Source of the DNA: Phanerodontia chrysosporium
Lineage: Eukaryota; Basidiomycota; Agaricomycetes; Polyporales; Phanerochaetaceae
Direction of reading: 5' to 3'
DNA: 64,000 nt
Assembly: GCA_001910725.1 (NCBI GenBank)
Contig: MJGA01000011.1
Location: forward strand, 186,001 to 250,000
Shown here piece after piece: positions 31,492-41,186 of this stretch. The stretch's first letter is position 1; the number at the start of each line of letters is the position of its first letter. A model generated the notes under the pieces. It saw only the letters and a list, made by a program, of their open reading frames with translations. It was not told where the DNA came from and ran no database searches. The position numbers were made by a program, and so were the translations under genes.

Positions 31492-34400
31492 GCAACTCTC
31501 GTGGCTCCGCACGGGCCGAGAGTTGCGTTGAATCTTCCCGTGCATCCGAGGAGCTCCGTCTCAATGCGTCCGCTCTTTCTCCGTCGCATTCCTTCTATGT
31601 TCCGCTAACCGCACCCCCCGATCTTTCTCTTCTTGCGCTGCTAGACAGTGGCTCCTCACATTGTTTCATTGATTTCGATTTTGCCAAACGGCACCATCTC
31701 CGGCTCAAGTCCGTTCCTCCGCTTCCGCTCCGTCTTTTCGATGGATCTCTTGCAGGGACCATCTCCTTCTCCGTTGATCTTCCGGTCACTTTTCCGACCG
31801 GGAACACCCTGGATTTGTCTTTCTACGTTACTAAACTCGACTCTCCGTCGACTGCAGTCTTAGGTCTCAACTGGCTATCCGCCTTCAATCCGTCGATTGA
31901 CTGGGCAGCCCGTACCATCACCTTTCCGCCTGTAGTCTCTCCCGTACCCCCGTCTCCGGCTGATAAGGCCACATCTCCGGAGAAAACCCCCACTTCCGAC
32001 GAGTCTTCCGATCCCACTCCTCTTGAACTCCGCTCCGCTCCTCTCGTTTCCCTCATCGGAGCAGCCGCATTCGCGCGAGCCTCGCAGTTGCCCGGCTCAG
32101 AAGTATTCCACTTCTGTCTGCGCGCCGTCTCCAACTCCGCTACTCCCGCTCCGACACCCCCGCTCGACCTATCCAATGTTCCCCCAGAGTATCACGACTT
32201 CGCCGACGTCTTCAGCGAGGAACATGCCTACACTCTACCCCCTCACCGACCTTACGACCTCAAAATCGAGTTGGAAGATGAAAAACCCCTAACTCCGGGG
32301 CGTCTCTACTCCCTATCTCCGGCTGAACTCCAGGCTCTCCGCGAGTTCATCGATAAGAATCTCTCCGCAGGATTCATCCGCCAGTCCGCCTCTCCGCACG
32401 GAGCTCCGATCCTCTTCGTCAAGAAGAAGGACGGGAGTTTACGCCTCTGTGTGGATTTCCGCGCACTGAATCGCATCACCAAGAAAGACCACTACCCCCT
32501 CCCGCTCATCTCCGATCTCCTGAATGCTCCGGGGAAAGCCCGTATCTACACCAAGATAGATCTCCGCCATGCGTACCATCTGGTCCGCATCGCGGAGGGC
32601 AACGAGTGGAAAACCACGTTCCGCACGCGCTACGGCTCTTTCGAGTGGTTGGTTATTCCTGAGGGTCTTACTAATGCTCCTGCTGCTTTCCAGAGATTCA
32701 TGAACGACGTTTTCCGCGACCTGCTCGATGAATGTGTTATCGTCTACCTCGACGATATCCTCATCTACTCCGATTCTCCGGAGGAGCACCGGAAACACGT
32801 CCGCGAAGTTCTCCGCAGACTCCGCGAGCATGGCCTCTACGCCAAGGCTCCAAAGTGTCAGTTCCACACTGACTCGGTGGAGTACCTCGGATACATCTTG
32901 TCCCCCTCCGGACTTTCGATGTCCGAGGACAAGGTCAAGATTATTCTTGACTGGCCTACTCCGCGGAAGGTCAAGGACATACAGTCCTTCCTAGGGTTTG
33001 CGAATTTCTATCGTCGCTTCATTCCTTTCTATTCCGATATCGTTGTTCCGCTAACCCGTCTCACCCGGAAGAATACTCCGTGGAAGTGGACTCCGCAGTG
33101 TCAGGAGGCGTTCGATACCTTGAAAAAGGCTTTCACGTCCGCTCCGACACTGGCGCAGTGGAAGCCCGGAGCTCCGTTGATTGTGGAGACCGATGCGTCC
33201 GACTATGCACTAGCGGCCATCCTATCCATGGTCACGGACGACGGCGTTCATCCGCTTGCGTTCCACTCCCGGACATTCTCCGCTCCGGAGTTGAACTACG
33301 ACGTTCACGACAAGGAGTTGCTAGCCATCTTCGAGGCATTCCGCATCTGGCGGCACTACCTCGAAGGCTCCTCTACCCCCATAGACGTCATCACCGACCA
33401 CAAGAACCTGGAGTATTTCTCCACGACGAAACTCCTGACCCGGAGACAAGCCCGGTGGTCGGAGTTTCTGAACTCCTTCAACATGGTCATCCGCTTCCGT
33501 CCCGGCCGTCTGGGCACCAAGCCCGACGCGCTCACTCGACAATGGGACGTCTACCTTAAAGAGGGAGGTAACGGCTACGCCAACGTCAATCCGCACAACT
33601 ATAAGCCGATCTTCACCTCCGAGCATCTCGCTGCATCCCTCCGAGCGACCATCCCCGCAGCTCCGGTTCTCCGGGCTGTGGTCACTATGGACGTGGAAAC
33701 ACTGCACGACGATATTCGTAAGGCTTTGGCTACGGATTCCCTTGCTTCTTCTATCCTTTCCCAATCTCCGCTTCCTCCGCGCTGGTCCGCTGATAATACA
33801 GGTTTACTTCTTCTCGACAATCGCATCTACGTCCCCGACATTCCCGAACTCCGGCTCCGAGTTCTCCGTTACAAGCACGACCACCCCCTCGCGGGTCACT
33901 ACGGCTTTAACAAGACTCTCGAGCTCCTCCGACGCGAGTATACGTGGCCCGGTGTCCGTGGGTTTGTCAAGGACTACTGCCAGTCTTGCACGACTTGCAG
34001 GAGATCCAAGGCGCCCCGGCACAAGCCATACGGAACTCTGCAACAACTTCCGATCCCGGAGAAGCCATGGAACTCCATCTCCATGGACTTCATCGAGCAC
34101 CTTCCGAAGTCCTTCGGATTCTCCGCTATCCTTGTGGTGGTGGATCGTCTCACAAAGCAGGCAATCTTCATCCCCACCCACGACGAGATTGATGCTCCGG
34201 GACTAGCTAAGTTGTTCATCCTCCACGTTTTCTCCAAGCACGGAGTTCCCTCGCACGTCACCTCCGACCGAGGTTCCGAATTTGTCTCTCAGTTTTTCCG
34301 CTCTCTGGCACTGGCTCTGGACATCGAGCTCCACTACACCTCCGGGTACCACCCCGAGGCAGATGGGCAGACAGAGCGTACTAACCAGACTCTCGAGCAG

Positions 34401-35171
34401 TATCTCCGGATGTACTGCAACTACCAGCAGGACAACTGGTCGGAGTTACTTCCGCTCGCGGAGTTTGCGTACAACAATGCCCCGAGCGCAACAACGGGCA
34501 TTTCTCCGTTCTTCGCTAACAAGGGTTATCACCCGAATCTCACAGTGCACCCCGAGCGTGACATCGCGTCCGCCCGCGCTCGCGACTTCGCTGTCGATCT
34601 CCACGAGCTCCAGTCGGAGCTCCGGACACAGATCGCGGAAGCTCAGAAGCGCTACCAAGGACCTGCCGATGCCCGGAGATCACCTCCACCTGACCTCCAG
34701 GTCGGAGACATGGTCTTCGTCAAGGCTAAGCACTTCCGGACTACCCGTCCATCTCCGAAGCTTGCGGAGAAAATGCTTGGCCCTTACAAGGTCATAGCAA
34801 AGGTTGGCCCGCAGTCCTACACACTGCAGCTACCCCGCGAATTCCGCACCGTACACCCCGTGTACCACATATCCATGTTAGAACCTCACCTTTCTAGTTC
34901 TATTCCAGGTCGGACTACATCTCCGCCACCTCCGGTCGAAATCGACGGAGACCTCGAATACGAGATCTCCGAGATCGTAGACTCCAAGATCGACAAACGT
35001 CGGAGATGCCCCCTCCTCTACAAGGTCCGCTGGTTAGGATATGAAAACACCGACGAAGAGTTCGAATGGATTCCGGCAAGCGAGCTAGAGCATGCTCAGG
35101 AACACATTGCGGACTTCCATCTCCGGTATCCCGAAAAACCCGGTCCACTCTCGGACTCCGTACCCCGATGA
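31432..35171 (+). CDS. pol: Pol of inner element (PR-RT-RH-IN-chromodomain)
   Basis: Open -1 frame relative to gag, beginning after a TAA about 60 nt before the gag stop, with no early ATG, so expression as Gag-Pol is expected. Protease LLDSGSSHCF; reverse transcriptase with LCVDFRALNRITKKDHYPLP and YLDD (32745-32756); RNase H (VETDASDYALAAIL, YDVHDKELLAIFEAF, ITDHKNLEYF); integrase zinc-binding part (HDHPLAGHYGFNKT and CTTCRRSK), DDE core (SMDFIEHLP, TSDRGSEFVSQFF, DGQTERTNQTLEQYLR), and C-terminal chromodomain (YEISEIVDSKI, YKVRWLGYE, EFEWIPASE). All catalytic residues are present. No classical slippery heptamer is visible in the overlap. Confidence 0.94.
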
Positions 35172-35416
35172 TACCCTTCCGTTTCTCTCTCCATTTTTCT
35201 CTCTCTCTCGCCCTGAACCAACATCAAAAAAAACAAACAGACAAAGTCTCTCTCCGCGTTTTCTCCGATTTCTCCAATTTCTCCGTCTCCGAACTCCGTC
35301 TCTAATTCCGGTTTCTCGTATCCGTTCACTCTCACTCTCACTCACACAAGAAATCCCCGAAAACATCACATAGTATTAAAAAGAAAAAAACATAACATAA
35401 ACAAAACAAAAACCCC

Positions 35417-36584
35417 CTACTCCTTCCTCGCCTTCTTCCGCGCCGGACTTTTCTCCGCCTCCTCCTCCTCCGACGACTCCGAGCTCTCCTCCGAGCTCTC
35501 CTCCTCACCCTCCGTCTCCTGCGCCTCCGCCAAAGGGCCCCCTTCTTCTTCTTCTTCGTCTCCTTCTCCGTCTTCTTCTCCGCTCTGCTCCGCCTCCGCC
35601 CGCTCCAACTCCGCCTTCATCGACCCCACGCGGACGGCCCACTTCTTGACCTCACGGGGCCACCGCGCCTGATCCGCCTTGATCAGGTCCAGCTCCCTCC
35701 GCACCGCCTCCACCTGCTCCGCCGGCACCTCCACCTCCGGCCCCGGCGCCGGACCCAGACCCTGAATCCGGACGAGGGCGTCGTCGAAGTCCGGGTCGGC
35801 GAGACCGGCGTACAGCGTGTCCGCCAACACCCCCATGGTGTAGGCGAACTTGGCGAACTCGCGCCGGGTCTCGTCGCCCTGGCGCTTGACCTCCGCCGTG
35901 AGGTCGTCCACCGCCTCCGTCAGGAGGCCCAGGGCCTCCGCGATCGCCCCCGCGGCCGTCGCCACCTCCGACTCCGCTCCGGCCTCGGAGTCCGCGACCT
36001 CCTCCGCCGTCACCAGGGCCTTGCCCTTCCCCTTCTCCGCGGCCTTCTTCCGCGGCGCGACTCCGCTCACGGAGACGCCACCCCTCGTGCACGGCCGCTT
36101 GGCGACCACACACGGCTGGCAGGCCTTCGCCCGCCCCCCAACCCGCCACTCGCACTCCAGGCCCAACTTGCGACAAGAGTCGCAAGGGGCCTGCTTCGCG
36201 GCCTCCGCCTCCGCGTGCCTCCGGGCCTCCGTCTCCGCGGACCCCTCCGCCACCTCCGGCCGCTTCCTCTTCGCGGCCGACGCGGACCCGCTCGCCTCCT
36301 TCTCCTCCCGCTGCTTCCGCAGCTCCGCCGCCCGCTTCCGCTTCTCCGCCTCCGCTGCCTTCCGCTTCTCCTCCTCCGCCGCCTTCAGCTTCTCCTCCTC
36401 CGCTTTCCGCTTCGCCTCCTCGCGCCGCTGCTCGATCTCGCGCCGTTTTCGCGCCGCCTCCTCGAGGGCCCTCTTGGCCTCCTCCTCGGCCTCCCGGATT
36501 TCTGCGAACTCCGTTAGCGTCAGACTCCGGAGAAAGAACTCCGGGGTACTCACCCTGCTCAAGGCGTTCGTCTTCGGAAGACAT
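35417..36584 (-). CDS. Antisense accessory gene: coiled coil + Zn(II)2Cys6-like + acidic tail
   Basis: Lies between pol and the 3' LTR of the inner element on the opposite strand. Two exons: 36584-36554 (31 nt, MSSEDERLEQ) and 36501-35417, joined across a 52-bp intron with GTGAGT and TTCGCAG; the join keeps frame and gives 371 residues. Domains: Glu/Lys/Arg-rich coiled coil (about 10-80), then cysteines at about 117-148 spaced C-x2-C-x6-C-x10-C-x2-C-x6-C, exactly the fungal Zn2Cys6 pattern, then a basic stretch (APRKKAAEKGKGKA), a second helical part, and a very acidic Glu/Ser tail ending in KSPARKKARKE. Splice signals on the reverse strand make this more than a shadow ORF. A DNA- or chromatin-binding role is inferred only from the Cys pattern. 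Confidence 0.75.
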
Positions 36585-36788
36585 GGTGGTTCTGAGGGAC
36601 CCCAGCCAGAATCCGCGAGCCTAAAATACCCGAAATCCGTACCCCGGGCACCCCTTCCGCAACCCCGGATACCCGATCAATTTTCATCCGCTGGGGAACG
36701 CCGCATTCCGTTGGGGCACGAAAAAATACGAAAATCGTACGATGTCGCGAATTCGCTTGGCCTCGAAGGTCTCGGCCTAAGAGGGAGG
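36585..36788 (+). other. Inner element 3' non-coding part and polypurine tract
   Basis: About 200 bp upstream of the antisense start codon, so it should hold that gene's promoter. It ends in a polypurine tract AAGAGGGAGG (36779-36788) three nt before the 3' LTR, the plus-strand primer. Confidence 0.7.
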
Positions 36789-36791
36789 TAC

Positions 36792-37322
36792 TGTCATGGC
36801 GCTGAAATCCCGAGCCAACTCCGGTCATGGAGAACGCCGGAGTTCGAGGGAAGCTACGGAGTAGCACGGACATTCGGAGTTGCGACTCCGGTTGGTTGCT
36901 AAGGTCTTATCTTCACCACATGCCTTCATCATCTCGCAAACCTTTACCCCTTCGTTCCTGAGACAAATCCCAGATTGGAAGTATGATATGTTTTGTACAT
37001 CTCCGACCATCTCCACGAACTCCGGACTCAGTAGTATATAAGCTCCCGCGCTAGCACTTGTATCCTTAGTTCGGATATCGACTTAGGTCCCCCTTGTACC
37101 TTCTCGACTCTGCTTAATCCTTTCTCGCAATCTCTGTGTGGGCCCGAACCCCGCCACTTCTCCGTATCTCCGACTCCGAAATCCAGGCAACGCAGACCGC
37201 CGAGGGCGCAGCCCTTTAAGGCTGAAGCCGACTGCCATCCGACCTCCGACCTCCGCCCTTCTCCGATCCTTCCTCTGCTCCGTCCTCCGTTCTCCGGCCC
37301 ATCTCCGTCCCGCACCTTGACA
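36792..37322 (+). repeat. Inner element 3' LTR
   Basis: 531 bp, TGTCATGG to TTGACA, matching 29538-30068 except for four clustered transitions near the end. TATA box at about 37035. Confidence 0.95.
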
Positions 37323-38241
37323 AACGGCAAGGTCGAGCGCAAGAACCAGGAAGTCGAGAAATTCCTGCGTCTCTTCGTCTCCCAGCGCCAAGACGACTGG
37401 GTCGATTGGCTCCCGATGGCCGAGTTCACCCTGAACTCACACGTGTCTAGTGCTACCGAGCGCACCCCCTTCGAGATAGTTTACGGCTACACACCGGACT
37501 TTACGATCCCGGCCGGCAAACACACCAAGGTTCCCGCTCTCGATGAGCGCCTAGACCGCATGGCTCACGTTCGCAAAGAAGCCGAAGCTGCCCTGCGCCT
37601 AACCAAAGCCCGCATGAAAGAAGAGTACGAGGCCGCGAAGAAACGCGCCCACTCCTTCAAAGTCGGCGATCAGGTTTGGCTCAGCACGAAGGACCTCAGC
37701 ATCGATCAGCCTTCGCCCAAGCTCGGCCCTCGCCAGCTAGGCCCGTTTAAGGTTCTGGAGAAGATCGGCGATCTGGACTATCGGCTCGAGCTCCCGAGCT
37801 GGCTGAAAATCCACCCGGTTCTCCATGTCAACCGCCTCAGCCCGTGGCACGATCAGGGCGTCGAGAAACCTCTGCCTCCCAAACCTGTCAAGGTTGCCGG
37901 CGAAGAAGAATACGTCGTCGAGAAGATCCTCGACAGCCGCATATACCGCCGCCAACTGCAGTACAAGGTCCGCTGGAAAGGCTACGGCCAAGCCGGCGAC
38001 ACGTGGGAAAAGGCAGACAACCTCAAGCACGCCAAGGCCCTGGTCAACAAATTCCATCGCGAAAATCCGGAAGCGCCCCGCAAGCTCGCTGCCACCGCCT
38101 TCGAAGCCCTTGCCGCCTCTTTTCGCCCGTTCGTCACCGAAGTCGACGTCTCTCTCCTTCCTGCCTCCGATCGCGCTAAGGCCGATCTCGATTGGGAGGA
38201 GGGGCGCCACATCTGACGACCTCGCGAGGACGCTCGGTTTT

Positions 38242-38251
38242 AGGAGGGGGG
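38242..38251 (+). other. Polypurine tract of outer element
   Basis: AGGAGGGGGG, three nt before the 3' LTR at 38255. Expected plus-strand primer site. Confidence 0.8.
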
Positions 38252-38254
38252 TAA

Positions 38255-38948
38255 TGTCACGGATGTGACGGTGCTGCCCTATTTTTCGCCGATTTCTGGC
38301 TATTTTCCTCGATTAATCCAACGGGCGAGCAGCCCTCGCGCCGTCTGGAGTCCTAGCCGCCCACGCTCAGCGCCTGGCCACTCAGCGCCAGCGCCCCGAT
38401 GGCGCATCACCCCTAGACGCCAGCGCATCCCGCTGCGCGCTCAGACACTGCCCGGATCACCGGTCTGCCCTGCAACCGGTTCCCCGGATCGCCGAGGAGG
38501 CACTGTCATCCCTGATGACTCCCCTCGCCGAGACACGCCGAGCTGATCAGCCTGATGACACAGCCTCGGCCCGACGCAGCCTCGAAACACTGCCAGCTGA
38601 CACAGCCTCGTGACATAGCCCCCGCACAGCCTCGCCGCGCAGCCCGCGTCGCAGCCTCGCTGGCTATGCTGAGCACTGCCCATCAGCTTAGGTAATCGTA
38701 CAGCCTGCCCTGAACTCCTGTAGTATATATAGGTAGCACCTCTCGCTCCTGTCCGTCATCTCGACCTCTTGGTCAATACGGACAGGTAAGCCCTTGCTTG
38801 TATAGTAGAATAGTCTGCTAATGTTATCTTGGTCAATACGGACAGCTGAATAAGTTGCTCGTCGCTGCGTGACTCGCTCCGCCGCGCCTCGTCGTCGTCC
38901 TCCCCATCTGCCCTCCCTCGTGCGGCGTTGAGCCCTTGCTCCGCAACA
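38255..38948 (+). repeat. Outer element 3' LTR
   Basis: 694 bp, TGTCAC to CAACA, followed by the ATACG duplication. No difference from the 5' LTR was seen by eye. Confidence 0.95.
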
Positions 38949-38953
38949 ATACG

Positions 38954-39514
38954 GTCATACCTTGTACCAGCTTCTTCTATACCCGTCATGGTCCCATCCA
39001 CCGTGGCCATGAATTAGTGGGGAACGATTCCCTGCACAGCATGTACGGCGCCTTCTCACCGACCTTTGCCGACGGATATCCAATCTATCTTGGTATTGTC
39101 GATTTGCGATAAGAATTCTGGTAACCTTGCATAACCGTGCAGGTTGCCATTGTGCTCCGAGTCCGTGGATGCAACCTCGCCGTTCTGAGGGTACACCTCG
39201 CTAATCGCACAACCAGCGGTCTGCAGGCGTGCCCAATCCTCGTAGACCAGATCGTGATCATGTTATATACCACTCTTGCATCGCATTGGCACGAGTCGTC
39301 GAGTCAAGGCTTGCAGTGTGCCAGTCTTCAGTATGTTGTTTTGCACGATCATAATATTGTACATCAAGCAGTGTCCTGTCCTCTACACCATACGTGTAGA
39401 GAGAATCGCTGCTCAGCGCTCGACATGAAGCATTGAATGACGGGGAGAAATGATAACTGTTGATAGTAGACGGACAGAGTCAAATCCGTCCAAACTTCCG
39501 CGGGGACCCCGGTG
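38954..39514. other. Region between outer LTR element and fold-back element
   Basis: About 560 bp with no supported gene. Its first 60 bp could be the former 3' end of family copy B (CTTGTACCAG is a possible 3' splice site), moved away by the retrotransposon. Confidence 0.3.
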
Positions 39515-39523
39515 ACCTATGTG

Positions 39524-40837
39524 CAGACTCCCAAAGCCGTCGTACCGAGGGCGATAGTCGCAATCTCTGGATTTTTTGTTTATCTTATCTGTAATATACC
39601 TTTTTGGTAAATGTGTCATCTCGGTTTCGTAAATTAGCGTGCTCCAACATCGCCCACGGACGACTGGGAGAAATTGTAAAGCGCCCGCGTAGCGCTCGTC
39701 GCGGCAGCCCTCGGCAAGTGGCTCTCTTGACGTGCAGCTGCAACTTCCCGAAGGAAAATACCTCTAAACCCTAGTGTCGGGTTGCCACAGTGGTGTTAAT
39801 GGGCAACATGGGACACCATGTAGTGCGCAAGTTACTGATGTTTTCCTGAGAGTTGCATTGACTGTTAGCAGTAAGATATAACAGTGTACAGGGCACAGTA
39901 GGGCAGCTGTAGTGGAAGGCAATATATATCTCAAAGGCACCAATGTCGTTCTGCCTTGAGTGGAGGTGCCAGCGCGCTGCGGTAGCGTCAAAACCCTTCT
40001 TGATGTGCTTGTTGCAAACCTTACAAATGGCACCGTAGACTACCTGCTGCGCGCGGACCTGCAGTTGTTGAAGCTGCGGGTTCTAACCTGAGTTGTATTT
40101 TTATTGCTTTTTATTTCCCTCACTTTTCAGTCTTGCTTTACCCAGTCTTTCCCGCTCAGAAATCTCTTGTTGCTTCATGGGAACGTATGTCTCAACCCTC
40201 AAAACATAGTATAGAGTGTAAGAGGAACTCGGTACCGTATAGTACTAGTGACCAAAAAAAAGTCCCTCGCAGGAATAGAACCCGCAGCTTCGACGACTAC
40301 AGGTCCGCGCGCAGCAGGTAGTCTACGGTGCCATTTGTAAGGTTTGCAACAAGCACATCAAGAAGGGTTTTGACGCTACCGCAGCGCGCTGGCACCTCCA
40401 CTCAAGGCAGAACGACATTGGTGCCTTTGAGATATATATTGCCTTCCACTACAGCTGCCCTACTGTGCCCTGTACACTGTTATATCTTACTGCTAACAGT
40501 CAATGCAACTCTCAGGAAAACATCAGTAACTTGCGCACTACATGGTGTCCCATGTTGCCCATTAACACCACTGTGGCAACCCGACACTAGGGTTTAGAGG
40601 TATTTTCCTTCGGGAAGTTGCAGCTGCACGTCAAGAGAGCCACTTGCCGAGGGCTGCCGCGACGAGCGCTACGCGGGCGCTTTACAATTTCTCCCAGTCG
40701 TCCGTGGGCGATGTTGGAGCACGCTAATTTACGAAACCGAGATGACACATTTACCAAAAAGGTATATTACAGATAAGATAAACAAAAAATCCAGAGATTG
40801 CGACTATCGCCCTCGGTACGACGGCTTTGGGAGTCTG
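39524..40837. mobile_element. Fold-back DNA transposon with 561-bp inverted arms (Mutator-like by its duplication)
   Basis: Left arm 39524-40084 and right arm 40277-40837 are reverse complements, near-perfect except for a few changes at the inner ends; the loop is 192 bp. Ends read CAGACTCCCAAAG. A perfect 9-bp direct repeat ACCTATGTG flanks it (39515-39523 and 40838-40846). Long inverted repeats with 9-bp duplications fit Mutator-like elements; hAT would give 8 bp. No transposase is encoded, so it is non-autonomous. Read outward from the loop, each arm encodes GAICKVCNKHIKKGF followed by RWHLHSRQND, a zinc-finger-like piece that may be a captured gene fragment. Confidence 0.85.
40252..40300 (-). 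other. tRNA-like T arm and Pol III terminator in fold-back loop
   Basis: On the reverse strand, GCGGG-TTCTATT-CCTGC forms a 5-bp T stem with a 7-nt loop. It contains a near-perfect B box (GGTTCTATTCC) and is followed by GAGGGACT and a run of T. No matching acceptor 5' strand or D arm was found, so this is not a functional tRNA; it may be a tRNA or SINE relic. Confidence 0.35.
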
Positions 40838-40846
40838 ACCTATGTG

Positions 40847-41186
40847 GCGGTTCGAGACTCCGAATACTCTCAATTATTCCTATAGCCGCGCTGCCCTGCT
40901 CGCTTTCGAAGCTGCGACGCTAGCCCGTTCCCCCACGTCCGCAGGACTATAGAGGAAACATCTGTCACATAACTCCGTTTTGGCAGACAATATGACCCTT
41001 GTCGTCTCGTCCAACATGCAGCACACAAGCCACAGGTTCGTTGACCGTTACATACTGAGTGCCCGCGGCCACCACGTGTTCGCATAGGACAACGACGGGG
41101 GCGACGAAGATGACGCGCCTATAAGTACCAGCACACTTCGCCTCTACTGCGAGTTTCCTCTCCCTACATTCCCCTCTCCTGCTCAC
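40847..41186 (+). promoter_or_regulatory. Upstream region of family copy C
   Basis: 340 bp. A TATA-like CTATAAGTA at 41119-41127 lies about 65 nt before the ATG at 41187. No gene is seen. Confidence 0.45.

Larger units (their letters stand above)
29538..37322 (+). mobile_element. Inner Ty3/gypsy LTR retrotransposon with antisense accessory gene
   Basis: 7,785 bp element in the same orientation as the outer one. LTRs of 531 bp (29538-30068 and 36792-37322) begin TGTCATGG and end TTGACA. The 5-bp target duplication AACGG lies at 29533-29537 and 37323-37327. It carries gag, pol with chromodomain, an antisense intron-containing gene, a polypurine tract and a self-priming-type PBS. All its ORFs are open, so it may be autonomous. 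Its sequence is strikingly rich in CTCCG/CGGAG. Confidence 0.96.
26669..38216 (+). pseudogene. pol: Pol of outer element, split by inner retrotransposon
   Basis: Reading frame -1 to gag, open to 29537 and resumed in frame at 37323 after a 7,790 bp interruption. Aspartic protease (IDSGATSLFI), reverse transcriptase with YLDD (about 27937), RNase H (VETDASGYATGG, YEIWDREMLAIIEAL, WTDHQNL), integrase zinc finger (His-His-Cys-Cys around CHDAPTAGHPGKHT and GCDQCQRY), and integrase core with Asp at GVDLI and Asp at FSDRGPQF. After the interruption come the catalytic Glu region (GKVERKNQEVEKFLR), the GPFKVLEKIG C-terminal part and a chromodomain (EEYVVEKILDSRIY, YKVRWKGYG, DTWEK). The insertion lies between the second Asp and the Glu of the DDE triad, so integrase is destroyed. 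Confidence 0.93.
23426..38948 (+). mobile_element. Outer Ty3/gypsy (chromovirus) LTR retrotransposon, interrupted by a second element
   Basis: Complete element bounded by two 694-bp LTRs that look identical and by 5-bp duplications. Order: 5' LTR, self-priming-type PBS, an extra ORF, gag, pol (protease, reverse transcriptase, RNase H, integrase, chromodomain), polypurine tract, 3' LTR. Without the inner element and one copy of its duplicated site it would be 7,733 bp. The pol order PR-RT-RH-IN with a C-terminal chromodomain places it in the chromoviruses. The inner element at 29,538-37,322 breaks the integrase, so this copy cannot make its own complete Pol. Confidence 0.95.

Noticed and set aside
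35652..36584. 310-residue Gly-rich frame overlapping the antisense accessory gene
   Set aside because: It shares the first exon start, but reads through the intron into a low-complexity Gly/Arg frame. The spliced frame with the Zn2Cys6 spacing is far better.
40252..40340. Functional tRNA gene in the fold-back element
   Set aside because: Only a T arm and T run are present. No 7-bp acceptor partner, D arm or anticodon arm could be folded.
39764..40597. Identical 89-residue ORFs on opposite strands as real genes
   Set aside because: They are the two arms of an inverted repeat; the frame with zinc-finger-like residues is a different one, and neither has gene context.
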